Below are positions 35,706-44,881 of a stretch of DNA of 64,000 nt, one piece after another; position 1 is the first letter of the stretch, and each line of letters begins with the position of its first letter. The notes under the pieces are model-generated. The model did not search any database. It was not told where the DNA came from and was given only the letters and a program-made list of their open reading frames with translations. The position numbers and the translations under genes are program-made. The DNA is from Lunatimonas sp. (GTDB lineage: Bacteria; Bacteroidota; Bacteroidia; Cytophagales; Cyclobacteriaceae), in the NCBI RefSeq assembly GCF_020832325.1, contig NZ_JAFIEU010000042.1, forward strand, positions 124,001 to 188,000, written 5' to 3'.

Positions 35706-35849
35706 ACTATTGGTTTTTAAGATAGGGAATTAAGTTTCTTAAAATCAGACCAGATAAAGATCAAAAACTTACTTTTCCCGTATGTCTACAATTTATTGAA
35801 TTTTCACAAGAGATGTATTAAATACGGTGAAGCCGTTGAAGTACTTAAC

Positions 35850-38255
35850 CTATCTTACAAACCCCTCAACCGGTACACGGTGTATGGTTTTGTGAATCAT
35901 ATGGTTAAGCTTCGTGCCGTCTGCGGTAGAAATCTGGTAACTTATTGATATGACTAATCCCAAGGAGGATTCAATCATATCCGGTAATTCTTTAAGCGTA
36001 CCTATGGAGCTATTTACCAAACCGGGGGTTAAAGCCGGAATCTCAAGAAATACGGATTTCCCGTCCTCGGATAAACGAATGGATTTTACTTGTACCGGGT
36101 CAGGCTTTGTCTCTCCGGGGTTGTCCACAGAATAAACCTTTCCACGGGTACCATATTGACTAGTCCAGGGATAGGTCCATTTTTGCAATTTGTAATTTCC
36201 AATTTCACCTGCTGCCTCTCTATCCAATACCTCCGAAAACCTAATTTCAAGCCCACCCGCTTTGGTAGTAACCGAAATTGGCACATCTAAGGGCTGCCCG
36301 GTATACCTTACCCGATGAAAGGACCCCCATTTCTCCCCAATGGATTGCCAGCTAGTCATCCCGGCGATATAGAGATGCCCATCCTTATGGAACCGACCAC
36401 GCTCAAGACCAGACCTAAACACAAGGGGTAAATTTATATGCGCTCCCTGCCATACGCCATCTACCTCTTCCTTTACTATCAAGGAGAGGTTCGCACGACC
36501 ATAGGAGGCCAGCAATAGGTTGCCGTGTAGCTCTTTAGGCCACTTATCACTTGTTATAAACATAGGTTTGGCGGGAGAATTGTCCAAATAATGGGGTGTC
36601 CAAACAATGGGCGGCTCAAACGAATCAGGACGAAGTGTTTCATGTGCAGCTGGAATAAAGCCATGGAATCCTCCTTTTTTTATCCGATGGACTTTACTCG
36701 TAGGCACCCAGTTCCCCTCGTTGTCGGCATATACGATTTCACCATCAGCGTTCATATCCATCCCGTTGGGGTTCCGAAGGCCCCTTGCGATTATTTCAAG
36801 CTTTTCCCCGTCAGGCGATAATTTAAAAAGTACTCCGTGATGTGGCGTTATCTCAGCATCTTTTGAAGGCCCTTTTCCACTGATATAAGGGGGCCAAGGT
36901 GTCGATTTAGCAAAATAAAAATTTCCTTCTGAGTCCGTTTCCAAATTTAAAGTAAACGCATGAAAATTGGTGGATGCCATGAGTTCGTTATTGAAATTCT
37001 CATAGAAATCCGCAAATCCATCCTTATTTAAATCATGTAACCTGGTAATTTGATCACGACCGATAACATAGACCTGGTCATCGACCACTTTGACCCCACT
37101 AGGCTGGAACAAACCCGTTGCGAATCGATGCCATTGGAGCGTTCCTAGTTCCTCCCTGACACCATCAAGTAACCACACATCTCCACTTAGTGAAGCCACC
37201 ACGGCACGTCCATCGGAGAGGAAGTCCACATCCATCAACCGAATGAAGGAATTCCATGGATTCTCCGATGGCAAGGTAAGCTCATCCACGGCAAACGCAC
37301 CTGCTTCATCACCCATCACCGCTTCGGTTTGCAGTGTCTCCCATTGATTTGGCCCGGGGTTCTTATACTCTGTCAAATCTGAAATACCCGCAGCCTGTCC
37401 CAGGTATGTGGACAAATAATTCGATTCTTGCCCGGACAAAACCGGACCAATAGCCAACTTAAAACCAAGCGGTTTCTCAATAGCTGGAAGATCCAGTGCA
37501 AGATGGCCGTTTTGTATTCTCCATGTTGCTTTGGAATCAAAAACACCCTGTAAGCCTACGGCACGGGTGTTGTTGCCAACCTTTAGTATTATGTATTCCT
37601 TAGAATCCGAAACTGAAGTTATCTCCATTTCCGCATTTTCAGGTACTTGCAGCACGCGCAAAGACATGGTTTCTTTGGTGGGGCTCAGGGTAAATGTCCG
37701 GGTAAAAACCGGATGGTCATTTACTTGTTCAAAACCAGGCAACTCAAGAACATCGCTATCACCGACAGTATACGAAAAAAGGACCTTTTCCCCGTTGATA
37801 TAAAGCCCCTTATAGTGCCCCGTCTCCTTCGGAAGCGGGCCATAAGGCCAACTTCTTGGGTCTTTAAACCCTTTATTTAGCGACCATCCAGGAGTTTTGC
37901 TGGTCTCGAAGTGAATAAACCCATCTGGACTGGGCCAATTTTCCAAACCATCCCGTCCTAAATACCAATGAAGAAACCCACCCGTCCAAGCACTTGCGAC
38001 ACGCAGTAAATCCGTGTCAAAAGTAACTACCGCCTGTGGATCGGCCCCCACCTTGACAGCTATTCCCTTATTCACAAATATGCTGCTAGATGTAAAGGGG
38101 TCATGAGCCATGGTGGAAGTGACAAATAGCCCATGTTCCATAGGATTCATATTATCTGAAGGCTGAAACTGCGCTTGCAGTGGTATACTTGAGATAAAAC
38201 AAGTTGCCACAGCAAATACGGAACTAAGGAAAAGCGGTTTTACTAAATTTGTCAT
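35850..38255 (-). CDS. Exported DUF6797-type beta-propeller protein
   Basis: 801 residues with signal peptide (cut likely after LQA). The first half is beta-rich, with MNPMEHGLFVTSTMAHDP and FLHWYLGRDGLENWPSP. The second half (from about 340) looks like a six-bladed propeller of the PQQ/glucose-dehydrogenase (sorbosone-dehydrogenase-like) kind: LMDVDFLSDGRAVVASLSGD, GVKVVDDQVYVIGRDQI and ARGLRNPNGMDMNADG. No CxxCH haem site is present, so it lacks the cytochrome part often attached. Role could be sugar oxidation or binding at the cell surface; not certain. Confidence 0.65.
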   Translation of the reverse strand: MTNLVKPLFLSSVFAVATCFISSIPLQAQFQPSDNMNPMEHGLFVTSTMAHDPFTSSSIFVNKGIAVKVGADPQAVVTFDTDLLRVASAWTGGFLHWYLGRDGLENWPSPDGFIHFETSKTPGWSLNKGFKDPRSWPYGPLPKETGHYKGLYINGEKVLFSYTVGDSDVLELPGFEQVNDHPVFTRTFTLSPTKETMSLRVLQVPENAEMEITSVSDSKEYIILKVGNNTRAVGLQGVFDSKATWRIQNGHLALDLPAIEKPLGFKLAIGPVLSGQESNYLSTYLGQAAGISDLTEYKNPGPNQWETLQTEAVMGDEAGAFAVDELTLPSENPWNSFIRLMDVDFLSDGRAVVASLSGDVWLLDGVREELGTLQWHRFATGLFQPSGVKVVDDQVYVIGRDQITRLHDLNKDGFADFYENFNNELMASTNFHAFTLNLETDSEGNFYFAKSTPWPPYISGKGPSKDAEITPHHGVLFKLSPDGEKLEIIARGLRNPNGMDMNADGEIVYADNEGNWVPTSKVHRIKKGGFHGFIPAAHETLRPDSFEPPIVWTPHYLDNSPAKPMFITSDKWPKELHGNLLLASYGRANLSLIVKEEVDGVWQGAHINLPLVFRSGLERGRFHKDGHLYIAGMTSWQSIGEKWGSFHRVRYTGQPLDVPISVTTKAGGLEIRFSEVLDREAAGEIGNYKLQKWTYPWTSQYGTRGKVYSVDNPGETKPDPVQVKSIRLSEDGKSVFLEIPALTPGLVNSSIGTLKELPDMIESSLGLVISISYQISTADGTKLNHMIHKTIHRVPVEGFVR

Positions 38256-38394
38256 ATGCCCTGAGTAATTCTATATGTAACAATTGCCAAAATCATTTAA
38301 TTTGGGCAATTAAATTGAGACATTTGTTATAAATCAGTTAGAAGATCGGCAATATCAACTGATTGGATATCTTGATCTGCTGATAACAGGTAGG

Positions 38395-38913
38395 TTATTC
38401 TGTTGATATCAACCGTCCCTGCATAAGAGTCCAGTGTGCGGAATAGGTGCAAATGTAGGGGTAGGTTCCAGGCGGTGGCACCTTGAAGGAGAGCTCTACG
38501 GTATCCCCGGCATAGGCCAACTCACTAAACGCAATAATTCGCTCCATTTCATTCTCAGGAATCCAGTCAGTTGCCATGGCTTGAAGGGAAGCAATTCCAA
38601 CGGGACGGATATCTGCCTCTTCCCTTACAAACACGATATTATGACTCATTTCACTTTCATTGATATACCGGATACGTAAGGTAGTGCCCGCTTTGGCCTG
38701 AATCTCAGTCACAGAATAATTTAAGTCAATCCCTGTTGATAGGATCTCTATTACATCCTTATCCGCATACACGGTAAGGTTTTGAGCAGGTTCAGCCGAT
38801 AGGTTTGTATTACTTGAACAAACCGCAATATCTATTTCATCCTCAACTGTACCGGGAAGGATATTAAAGGAAATGAAAAACAAACCGAAACATGACAAAG
38901 CTATGACTCTCAT
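38395..38913 (-). CDS. Plastocyanin/azurin-like type 1 copper protein
   Basis: 172 residues with signal peptide. The cupredoxin copper ligands can all be assigned: His91 in EMSHNIVF, Cys155 in YPYICTYSAHW, His160, and Met164 (TLMQG). This H-C-H-M set is that of azurin/auracyanin. Length and spacing fit. It would be a periplasmic electron carrier. The gene is between the propeller protein and the DUF5060 gene, so the copper protein may accept electrons from the sugar-oxidising enzyme next to it; that link is inference. Confidence 0.88.
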   Translation of the reverse strand: MRVIALSCFGLFFISFNILPGTVEDEIDIAVCSSNTNLSAEPAQNLTVYADKDVIEILSTGIDLNYSVTEIQAKAGTTLRIRYINESEMSHNIVFVREEADIRPVGIASLQAMATDWIPENEMERIIAFSELAYAGDTVELSFKVPPPGTYPYICTYSAHWTLMQGRLISTE

Positions 38914-39098
38914 AAAATATAATTTAATTAACTGAATATTAATTGGTTAGACAATTTTTCTTTGTGTTCTTTGTTGCCCTGAATTTGCAACAAACACGCG
39001 TATTTTAGTCCATCAGCGAGAATAATACCATCCCGTTTCTTCACAATCAGGTGGAGACGTTTCGCAATTCTAAGGATCTCTCTTTTAGGTTGACTGGC
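38914..39098. other. Intergenic stretch after the DUF5060 gene with in-frame extension
   Basis: After the stop of the DUF5060 gene, the frame stays open on the minus strand for about 54 codons (KREILRIAKRLHLIVKKRDG...). It is a basic, coding-like stretch but has no start codon of its own. A genuine gene cannot be claimed. Confidence 0.3.
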
Positions 39099-41219
39099 CT
39101 ATTCCTTCTTAATCACCACCAACCAATCCTCATTTGGTAAAGATGGGGCCGTGCCAATTTCTACGATATCCCCACCTATCAGCGTCTCTAAGCTACCCTT
39201 CTGCAACTTACCCCCGTTTCTGGGGTCATACCAACGTACGCTAAAGCTACCTGAAGCACTCCTCAAATCGAGAGAAGTAGATCCTCCTTCCGGCAAATAA
39301 ACCAAATATATCTCCCCTGGCTGGGCAAAGCAGTACTTACTGTTATCATCCTTTTCATTCCCTACAAGTATATTATGGTTCTCCATTTCCCAATACGGAA
39401 CCTTATTGACATGGAAAAATTCCAAAATGTTCCTGGCATACCCCCAGCTTCTCTCCCGGCTTCTAAAATCTTCGGCATCGAGATCATTATGTACGGGCCT
39501 GTACCCGAAATATAGTTCTACCCCAAATCCACCAGCCATATAATGAGGCCACATTTCATATTTTCGAATTTCATGTATGTCCGCAATTTCACCAGTGCCA
39601 CCAATATCCATGGGCTCATCATCCAACGAATCGAAACCCAATTCCTTGTCCCAATCTTCAAAACCGGGGTCCGCAGGAACCCCCCACCATCCGTTTCCTT
39701 GCTCGTCATACGACACCGCCCAAGGTTTACCCGCCTTCTCAGAAGCCCGGATCCAGCGCAAGGTGAACGCATGGGCATCCCTGTACCTTTGGGTTTGCAT
39801 GCTTGGACCAGTGATGGCGGATTGGTCTCCCGTGAGGTAAGGGTAGGTGTTGTCATGCCCCGAAGAGGAGCCGAGGGTATGGATCACCATGTGGTGTTTA
39901 TAGGGATCCAACTGCTGGATGTACCAAGACCACTCTTGGATACGCTCCGATTTCATCTGGGTTTCTTCCCCCAGATTCCAATTCAAAGCCAGGTGATGAC
40001 CAAAACGTGCGATCAATTCACGGGTATAGAGTTTCCTTTCCTTGCCCAAGGTACCACCATCCATCGCCTCAGGGACTATGGTGTTTGGGCTAAGCCCTGC
40101 CCTATGTGGCCAACCTGAATCGTTTTCTTGTTCCTGAAACTTAAAATTGAGAAATAAACCCATTTTTTGTGCATGACCAAATACGATCTCCCACTGGTCC
40201 AGCTTAGAAACATCAAAATGCAACTTTTCATTTCTGGAAACCCAAGGCCAGACATTTTCTCCATCCCCACCACCCGTGTAGGTCATAAAAGAAAGTGCAT
40301 TTAATCCCCTGCTTGATAAGTAATTTATAGCGCCAATCAATCCCAGGCCCTTGTTTCCTCTCCAAGTTGGATCACCTTGCTGCCAATCTCGAATGTGCGG
40401 GGCGTACTCATGAAGCCCATGTCCCATTTCAGGGCCAACCCAACCCCTGTTTCCAGGAACATGCATGGTCATGGTACCGTCAAAATCCGCATAGGCCAAC
40501 AAGGTTTCCGGGGCATCTGTGCCAGCCTTCAGGAAATACTCGCCGGTACCCTTAAACTGTAAGTACCGTTGCCCCACATAGGCAAGCCTGCCCTTGGACC
40601 TAAAATCAGGGGAATCCTTGTCCGTCTGCCCTAATTCAAACGTTCCCTTCATTCCGTCATAAGGCTTATAGGGACGACCCGTCTTTTCGGCATCTATGGA
40701 AACATCCACACCGGCCACAAAAGACACTTCCCACTCCCATAACCCTGTTTTATCAGGTGATAAATGAGCTTTCCATTTATTACCTGAAGTGGCTCCTGAC
40801 TCGGCTGCATTTCCATCAGCAGCAAAATATCCCGGGACTTGATATACGGGTTCTCCTGACTCATGCCTAAAAGTAACCGTCATCCGATAATCCAGATAAG
40901 GGTTAGGATGCATAAAACCAAGCCTTCCGGGAGGGCCTGCATTCGGTCTAACATCCAAATTTAAAGTGGCATTTTCTTCGTCCGCAACCAGTAAAGTTTG
41001 CCCAAATTGACTAGCTCTAGGCCCATCAATGACTAGGGTTACTTTATGCCATTGTCTCAACTCACCCGTCACTTCTGAATAAGTGTCTATAACTTTTGGG
41101 TTTGGAAAAAACACCTCGTCTCCCAAAGTGAATTCCTGTTGCTGGGAAAATACGCATGGAATGCCTACCCAAAAAATGACTAAAGGCAAAATAAACGCCG
41201 GCTTTATCATGAAACCCAT
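39099..41219 (-). CDS. Exported DUF5060-domain glycoside-hydrolase-like protein
   Basis: 706 residues with signal peptide. An N-terminal beta-sandwich domain of DUF5060 type is followed by a second sandwich (about 120-210), then a barrel-like catalytic region (GGGDGENVWPWVSRNEK, LALNWNLGEETQMKSER, YDEQGNGWWGVP) and a C-terminal sandwich (DLRSASGSFSVRWYDPRNGG). Catalytic candidates are the glutamates in NLGEETQ and in SYDEQGN. DUF5060 proteins are found in polysaccharide-degrading clusters. A perfect 15-base palindrome lies 28 bases before the start, shared with the GntR promoter region, so it is probably the first gene under GntR control. Confidence 0.75.
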   Translation of the reverse strand: MGFMIKPAFILPLVIFWVGIPCVFSQQQEFTLGDEVFFPNPKVIDTYSEVTGELRQWHKVTLVIDGPRASQFGQTLLVADEENATLNLDVRPNAGPPGRLGFMHPNPYLDYRMTVTFRHESGEPVYQVPGYFAADGNAAESGATSGNKWKAHLSPDKTGLWEWEVSFVAGVDVSIDAEKTGRPYKPYDGMKGTFELGQTDKDSPDFRSKGRLAYVGQRYLQFKGTGEYFLKAGTDAPETLLAYADFDGTMTMHVPGNRGWVGPEMGHGLHEYAPHIRDWQQGDPTWRGNKGLGLIGAINYLSSRGLNALSFMTYTGGGDGENVWPWVSRNEKLHFDVSKLDQWEIVFGHAQKMGLFLNFKFQEQENDSGWPHRAGLSPNTIVPEAMDGGTLGKERKLYTRELIARFGHHLALNWNLGEETQMKSERIQEWSWYIQQLDPYKHHMVIHTLGSSSGHDNTYPYLTGDQSAITGPSMQTQRYRDAHAFTLRWIRASEKAGKPWAVSYDEQGNGWWGVPADPGFEDWDKELGFDSLDDEPMDIGGTGEIADIHEIRKYEMWPHYMAGGFGVELYFGYRPVHNDLDAEDFRSRERSWGYARNILEFFHVNKVPYWEMENHNILVGNEKDDNSKYCFAQPGEIYLVYLPEGGSTSLDLRSASGSFSVRWYDPRNGGKLQKGSLETLIGGDIVEIGTAPSLPNEDWLVVIKKE

Positions 41220-41579
41220 ATTCCTACTTATAAATTACTTGATTTATGTATACTGTATACATTTTTTGAGAAAGTAAATTTATATATCTTTTTGAGAAAA
41301 AAAGTTTTTTCCCAGAGAAAATTGGATTCCCGTTTTCAGGTTTAGGGGGTTAGTTGGTTCTCAATTTTCTATTTGAAACATTAATACTACGTAAGCCTGA
41401 CAAAAATAAAATTATCAATGTTATATATCCTTCAAAACATATTTAAACAAAATTAAAATCGGAAACCCATCATTAGGATTTATTGCAAACTATTTTTCAT
41501 TCTAATTCTTTTTCGGCTGGATGTTAAAAATAAGTATGTAATCACATAGGATCTACTGAAAAACTCAATCGATCAAAAT
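41220..41579. other. Intergenic region with promoter, otherwise no gene
   Basis: Only the operator at 41247-41261 stands out; the remainder is AT-rich with no convincing frame. Confidence 0.4.
41247..41261. promoter_or_regulatory. Perfect 15-base palindrome, GntR operator candidate
   Basis: TGTATAC-T-GTATACA is exactly symmetrical. It lies 28 bases before the DUF5060 start and matches the site before the GntR gene in 12 of 15 bases, which fits control of both by the cluster's GntR regulator. Confidence 0.6.
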
Positions 41580-41644
41580 AGTTATCTCAGTGTGTGCGAG
41601 GCCTATGTCATGCTTTCCTGTCCGGCAGGCCGCCTCGATTTCAT
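41580..41644 (-). repeat. Degenerate copy of the dispersed peptide-coding repeat
   Basis: Read on the minus strand, it starts ATGAAATCGAG as the other copies do, then a 21-base insertion with a CCTG-CAGG hairpin, then CATGACATAGGCCTCGCACAC similar to the body of the repeat, and it is lost after that. The peptide frame is short (about 13 residues). Confidence 0.45.
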
Positions 41645-41771
41645 CAACATCTATTATTTTTGGTTACCGACATCCCTGTGTTCACAAAGGGAGTCTTCCC
41701 ACTGCTTTGCTATAGGCAACTCTTTCTGGCTTGGTATTTCCATGGTCAAATCTTCGTGTGAAGGAAAGTAG

Positions 41772-44696
41772 CTAAAATTTCAAAATATACTCCTGAAGAT
41801 TATCCTCGCGTTGTAGGACAAGCTTTTTCCGCAGCCGGTATCGCGCAATCTCCACACCCCGCACAGATATATTCATCAGGTAGGCAATTTCTTTGGTACT
41901 CAAATTCATGCGCAAGTAAGCGCTAAGCTTGATTTCTTGGGGACTAAGCTCTGGAAAGGACTTTTTGAAACGGGACATAAAGTCGCCATGTACTTGGTCG
42001 AAATGGATTTCAAACTGCTCCCAATCATCGTCTTCGGCAATATTTTTCTCAATGTTTTTGATCACTTTTTGAATCTCATTCTTTACCTCTTGGTTTTTGC
42101 TCTTCTTAATGATCCCGGTTAGGTTCCCTTTGACATGGTCAATAAATCCATTTTTGGTAATCAGGTGCATCGTAGCGGTCGCAAGCTCCTTATCCTTTAA
42201 CTGAATCTCCTGCCTGAGTTTCTCTGTACGCAGCTGCTCCAGTTCCCGCTGCGAGCTTTGAAGCGCAGACTCCTTTTCCTCTATCACCCGCATCGAAGCA
42301 TCTTTCACCTGCTGGGTCTTTTGCTGGTACCTACTGTCTACAGCCCGATATCCCAAAACCACTCCTAAGCACACCATCAAAAAATACGCAGTAAAGGCCA
42401 CCCTACTTCGGTACCAAGGCGGCAGCACCTCAAAGGACCAACTGGCCTCGGCGGCTACCTGACCGTAGAGATTACGACTTCTGGCCCAAAAGGTATACCT
42501 CCCTTCGCGGAGGTTGGTATAGGCTTTTTCGTTGCTTTGTATCCATTCGCCGTACCCTTGTTCCAAACCCTCCAGCCAATATTGAAAGGCCAGCTCTTTC
42601 TCGTTGTTTGGGGTGGGATTGCTCGCTGCTATTCGAAGGTTGGCCTTGGTATAGGGGATTTTTAATACCTGCGCTGCAGCTGCGGACTCTGCTTGTGAAG
42701 CGCCACCAACAAAAACCAAGGAATCTACCGCCCCGGTCAGATAGACCGAACGAATCAGCGTACGGAATTCGTGAGGCCGGTAATTCCCCTCATTCAGGCT
42801 AAATCGAATAAACCCCTCGTTTGCAGCGAAAAGCACCTCATTGCCCCGGATGGAAGAAATATTTTGCAAGTCATCGTTGAGCAAGGGCCGAAGCTGATTG
42901 AACAGCTCGGTTTGTTTGACAAAGCTTCCGTCCACCCGCTTTTCCAGAACCCCTACTTCTTCCGCCCCAATGAAATAAATATTCCCCAGAGGGTCTTCCT
43001 GTAGTACATGCAGCAAGTCGCCGTTTCCGAAATATCGCTGGAAGAAATCGTCGCGTTCAAACCGCTTGCTTTGCTCATCAAACCGGAATATGCCGGATTG
43101 GGTGGTAAATACCAGTCGGTTGTTGACATACCACACGTTATTCATCGTTCCACTGGGAAGGCCCGCCTCCTGTCCAAACCTCTCCACCGCTACAGTTTCC
43201 AGCTTGTTGTCCAACTGAAGCCTGTACAAGCCCCTGTACCCATGGGCTACCCAGATACGCCCCTGGTCATCTTGCTCAATGATTCGGCTAGACTCATTAA
43301 ACCCACTTAGTTGACGCAAAAAACGGACTTCGGAAGGACCTATCTCATACAGGTAGAGACCGTTATATCCCCCCACCAATACCAGATTGGGATGCCCTCT
43401 AAGCGGCTGAAAGTTCCAGATGCCGGTCGGACCGTCCAGTTTTTTGGCTACACCACCCTGAACCACAAAAGCTCCGTCATTATGTGCAATCAGCAGCTGA
43501 TCTTGTATCGTCTTTAGCTGATAAACCTGTCCCTGAGAATTCGGAACAAAAACAGCCTCCTCCCCCTCCCGGTTGGTATCCCCCCGCACATAGACCCCAT
43601 AGTTTGTCCCAAAATAAAGGTTTCCATCGTGAAGCACTGCATGATAGCCGGTACCGCTTAGGCCAGAGAACTGATTGATCCTTCGAAAGGGATTGCTCAA
43701 CTCCAATAAGGTGATACCGTTGGCATGCCCTATCCACAGGTTGCCGGAGAGGTCTTCAAATAGCGACAGAATAGCATTGTTGGTCAAACCATTCGTTGTA
43801 TCGAGATGCAAAAGCTGTCCGCCCTGATCATCCAGTAAATAGAGTCCATCGGTCTGAGTCCCCATGACGACCTGCCCGTTTCTCAGACGTAAGGCCGTGT
43901 TTACCCCGCTACCACCGACTTGCCTCCAAGGAGTTACGTTATCACCCTGTAGGTGATACGCACCCTGATCCCTGGTAAAGACCAGCAGCACGTCAGGAGA
44001 TAGCTGCAGGACAGAGGTCACCAACTGGTCCCGAAAAAAGCGGGAACCACCGATGGTGTTAGGTTCTGCGTTTTGAACCACCTGAATTCCTTGCCCTATT
44101 TCGTTGACGTATAATTTATTCCCGCTGAAATGAAAGCTCTCAAAGGAACTTTTTGAAGAGATTACCTGCTGAAATTGCTGGTCCTTGTCAAAAACAAAAA
44201 TCTGTCTATCTGTACAGAAATACAATGCCTCAGATGACAGATAGACTTTCCAAACTTCCTCCAGTTCCCTGTATGCCTCTGGAAGTGCGCCACGAAGTGA
44301 CTGAAACCGGAGATGACCGGTAGCGTCTGGGCCAAAAAAACCAAAATCTCCCTGGCCGGCAACATAAACCAGGCCGTTTTCACCTAGCTGCACATGCCGC
44401 ACTTTGGCCCCGGAGGGAAGTGCGTACCTCCTCCACGAAGTGCCATCATACTCCAACAGCCCGTAGTTATTAGCTACATAGATAACGCCCGAAGGTTTTT
44501 GAGTGATGGCATAGTTCTGAATTCCAGCACCATACTCTTGACTCGCGTAGTATTTTGAAAACGGCAAACCAAGCCCCTGTCCCATCAGGGCGGCTACTTG
44601 GAAAAAGCTCAATAGGTAAAACAGCAGCAGTTTCAATTCCGGGTTTATTGATTTGAAATTACAAGATAACGGATTTATCCATGATGTAATGAACAC
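41772..44696 (-). CDS. Propeller-sensor LuxR-type regulator (PUL regulator)
   Basis: 974 residues. A leader segment is followed by two seven-bladed-type propellers (about 45-700, with two-component-regulator propeller phrases such as LSLFEDLSGNLWIGHANG), a Y_Y_Y immunoglobulin-like domain (about 700-780), one membrane helix (AFTAYFLMVCLGVVLGY), a coiled coil and a C-terminal LuxR-type helix-turn-helix (LSPQEIKLSAYLRMNLSTKEIAYLMNIS). No histidine-kinase domain is present. So it is a membrane-spanning one-component regulator that senses glycan in the periplasm. It diverges from susC, which it very likely controls. Confidence 0.85.
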   Translation of the reverse strand: MFITSWINPLSCNFKSINPELKLLLFYLLSFFQVAALMGQGLGLPFSKYYASQEYGAGIQNYAITQKPSGVIYVANNYGLLEYDGTSWRRYALPSGAKVRHVQLGENGLVYVAGQGDFGFFGPDATGHLRFQSLRGALPEAYRELEEVWKVYLSSEALYFCTDRQIFVFDKDQQFQQVISSKSSFESFHFSGNKLYVNEIGQGIQVVQNAEPNTIGGSRFFRDQLVTSVLQLSPDVLLVFTRDQGAYHLQGDNVTPWRQVGGSGVNTALRLRNGQVVMGTQTDGLYLLDDQGGQLLHLDTTNGLTNNAILSLFEDLSGNLWIGHANGITLLELSNPFRRINQFSGLSGTGYHAVLHDGNLYFGTNYGVYVRGDTNREGEEAVFVPNSQGQVYQLKTIQDQLLIAHNDGAFVVQGGVAKKLDGPTGIWNFQPLRGHPNLVLVGGYNGLYLYEIGPSEVRFLRQLSGFNESSRIIEQDDQGRIWVAHGYRGLYRLQLDNKLETVAVERFGQEAGLPSGTMNNVWYVNNRLVFTTQSGIFRFDEQSKRFERDDFFQRYFGNGDLLHVLQEDPLGNIYFIGAEEVGVLEKRVDGSFVKQTELFNQLRPLLNDDLQNISSIRGNEVLFAANEGFIRFSLNEGNYRPHEFRTLIRSVYLTGAVDSLVFVGGASQAESAAAAQVLKIPYTKANLRIAASNPTPNNEKELAFQYWLEGLEQGYGEWIQSNEKAYTNLREGRYTFWARSRNLYGQVAAEASWSFEVLPPWYRSRVAFTAYFLMVCLGVVLGYRAVDSRYQQKTQQVKDASMRVIEEKESALQSSQRELEQLRTEKLRQEIQLKDKELATATMHLITKNGFIDHVKGNLTGIIKKSKNQEVKNEIQKVIKNIEKNIAEDDDWEQFEIHFDQVHGDFMSRFKKSFPELSPQEIKLSAYLRMNLSTKEIAYLMNISVRGVEIARYRLRKKLVLQREDNLQEYILKF

Positions 44697-44881
44697 AAAG
44701 CAAAAATGTGTTGGTGAGATTTTTGAAAAACAGGTCTAGTTAAACTAAATGCAGCATTTTTAGTTGTTTTGATGAATTATTGAGTAAGGCCGTAAAACCT
44801 TATGATGTAGTATTGATGTAGCTCGATATTTCCGAAAACTATATTTTAACGCCACCTTGTAGGCTCATAAATCCAAAAAAA

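Noticed and set aside
41640-41760. 29-codon minus-strand frame after the LuxR-type regulator
   Set aside because: MEIPSQKELPIAKQ... has no match that I recognise and no start signals; it may be an IS trace but this cannot be supported.
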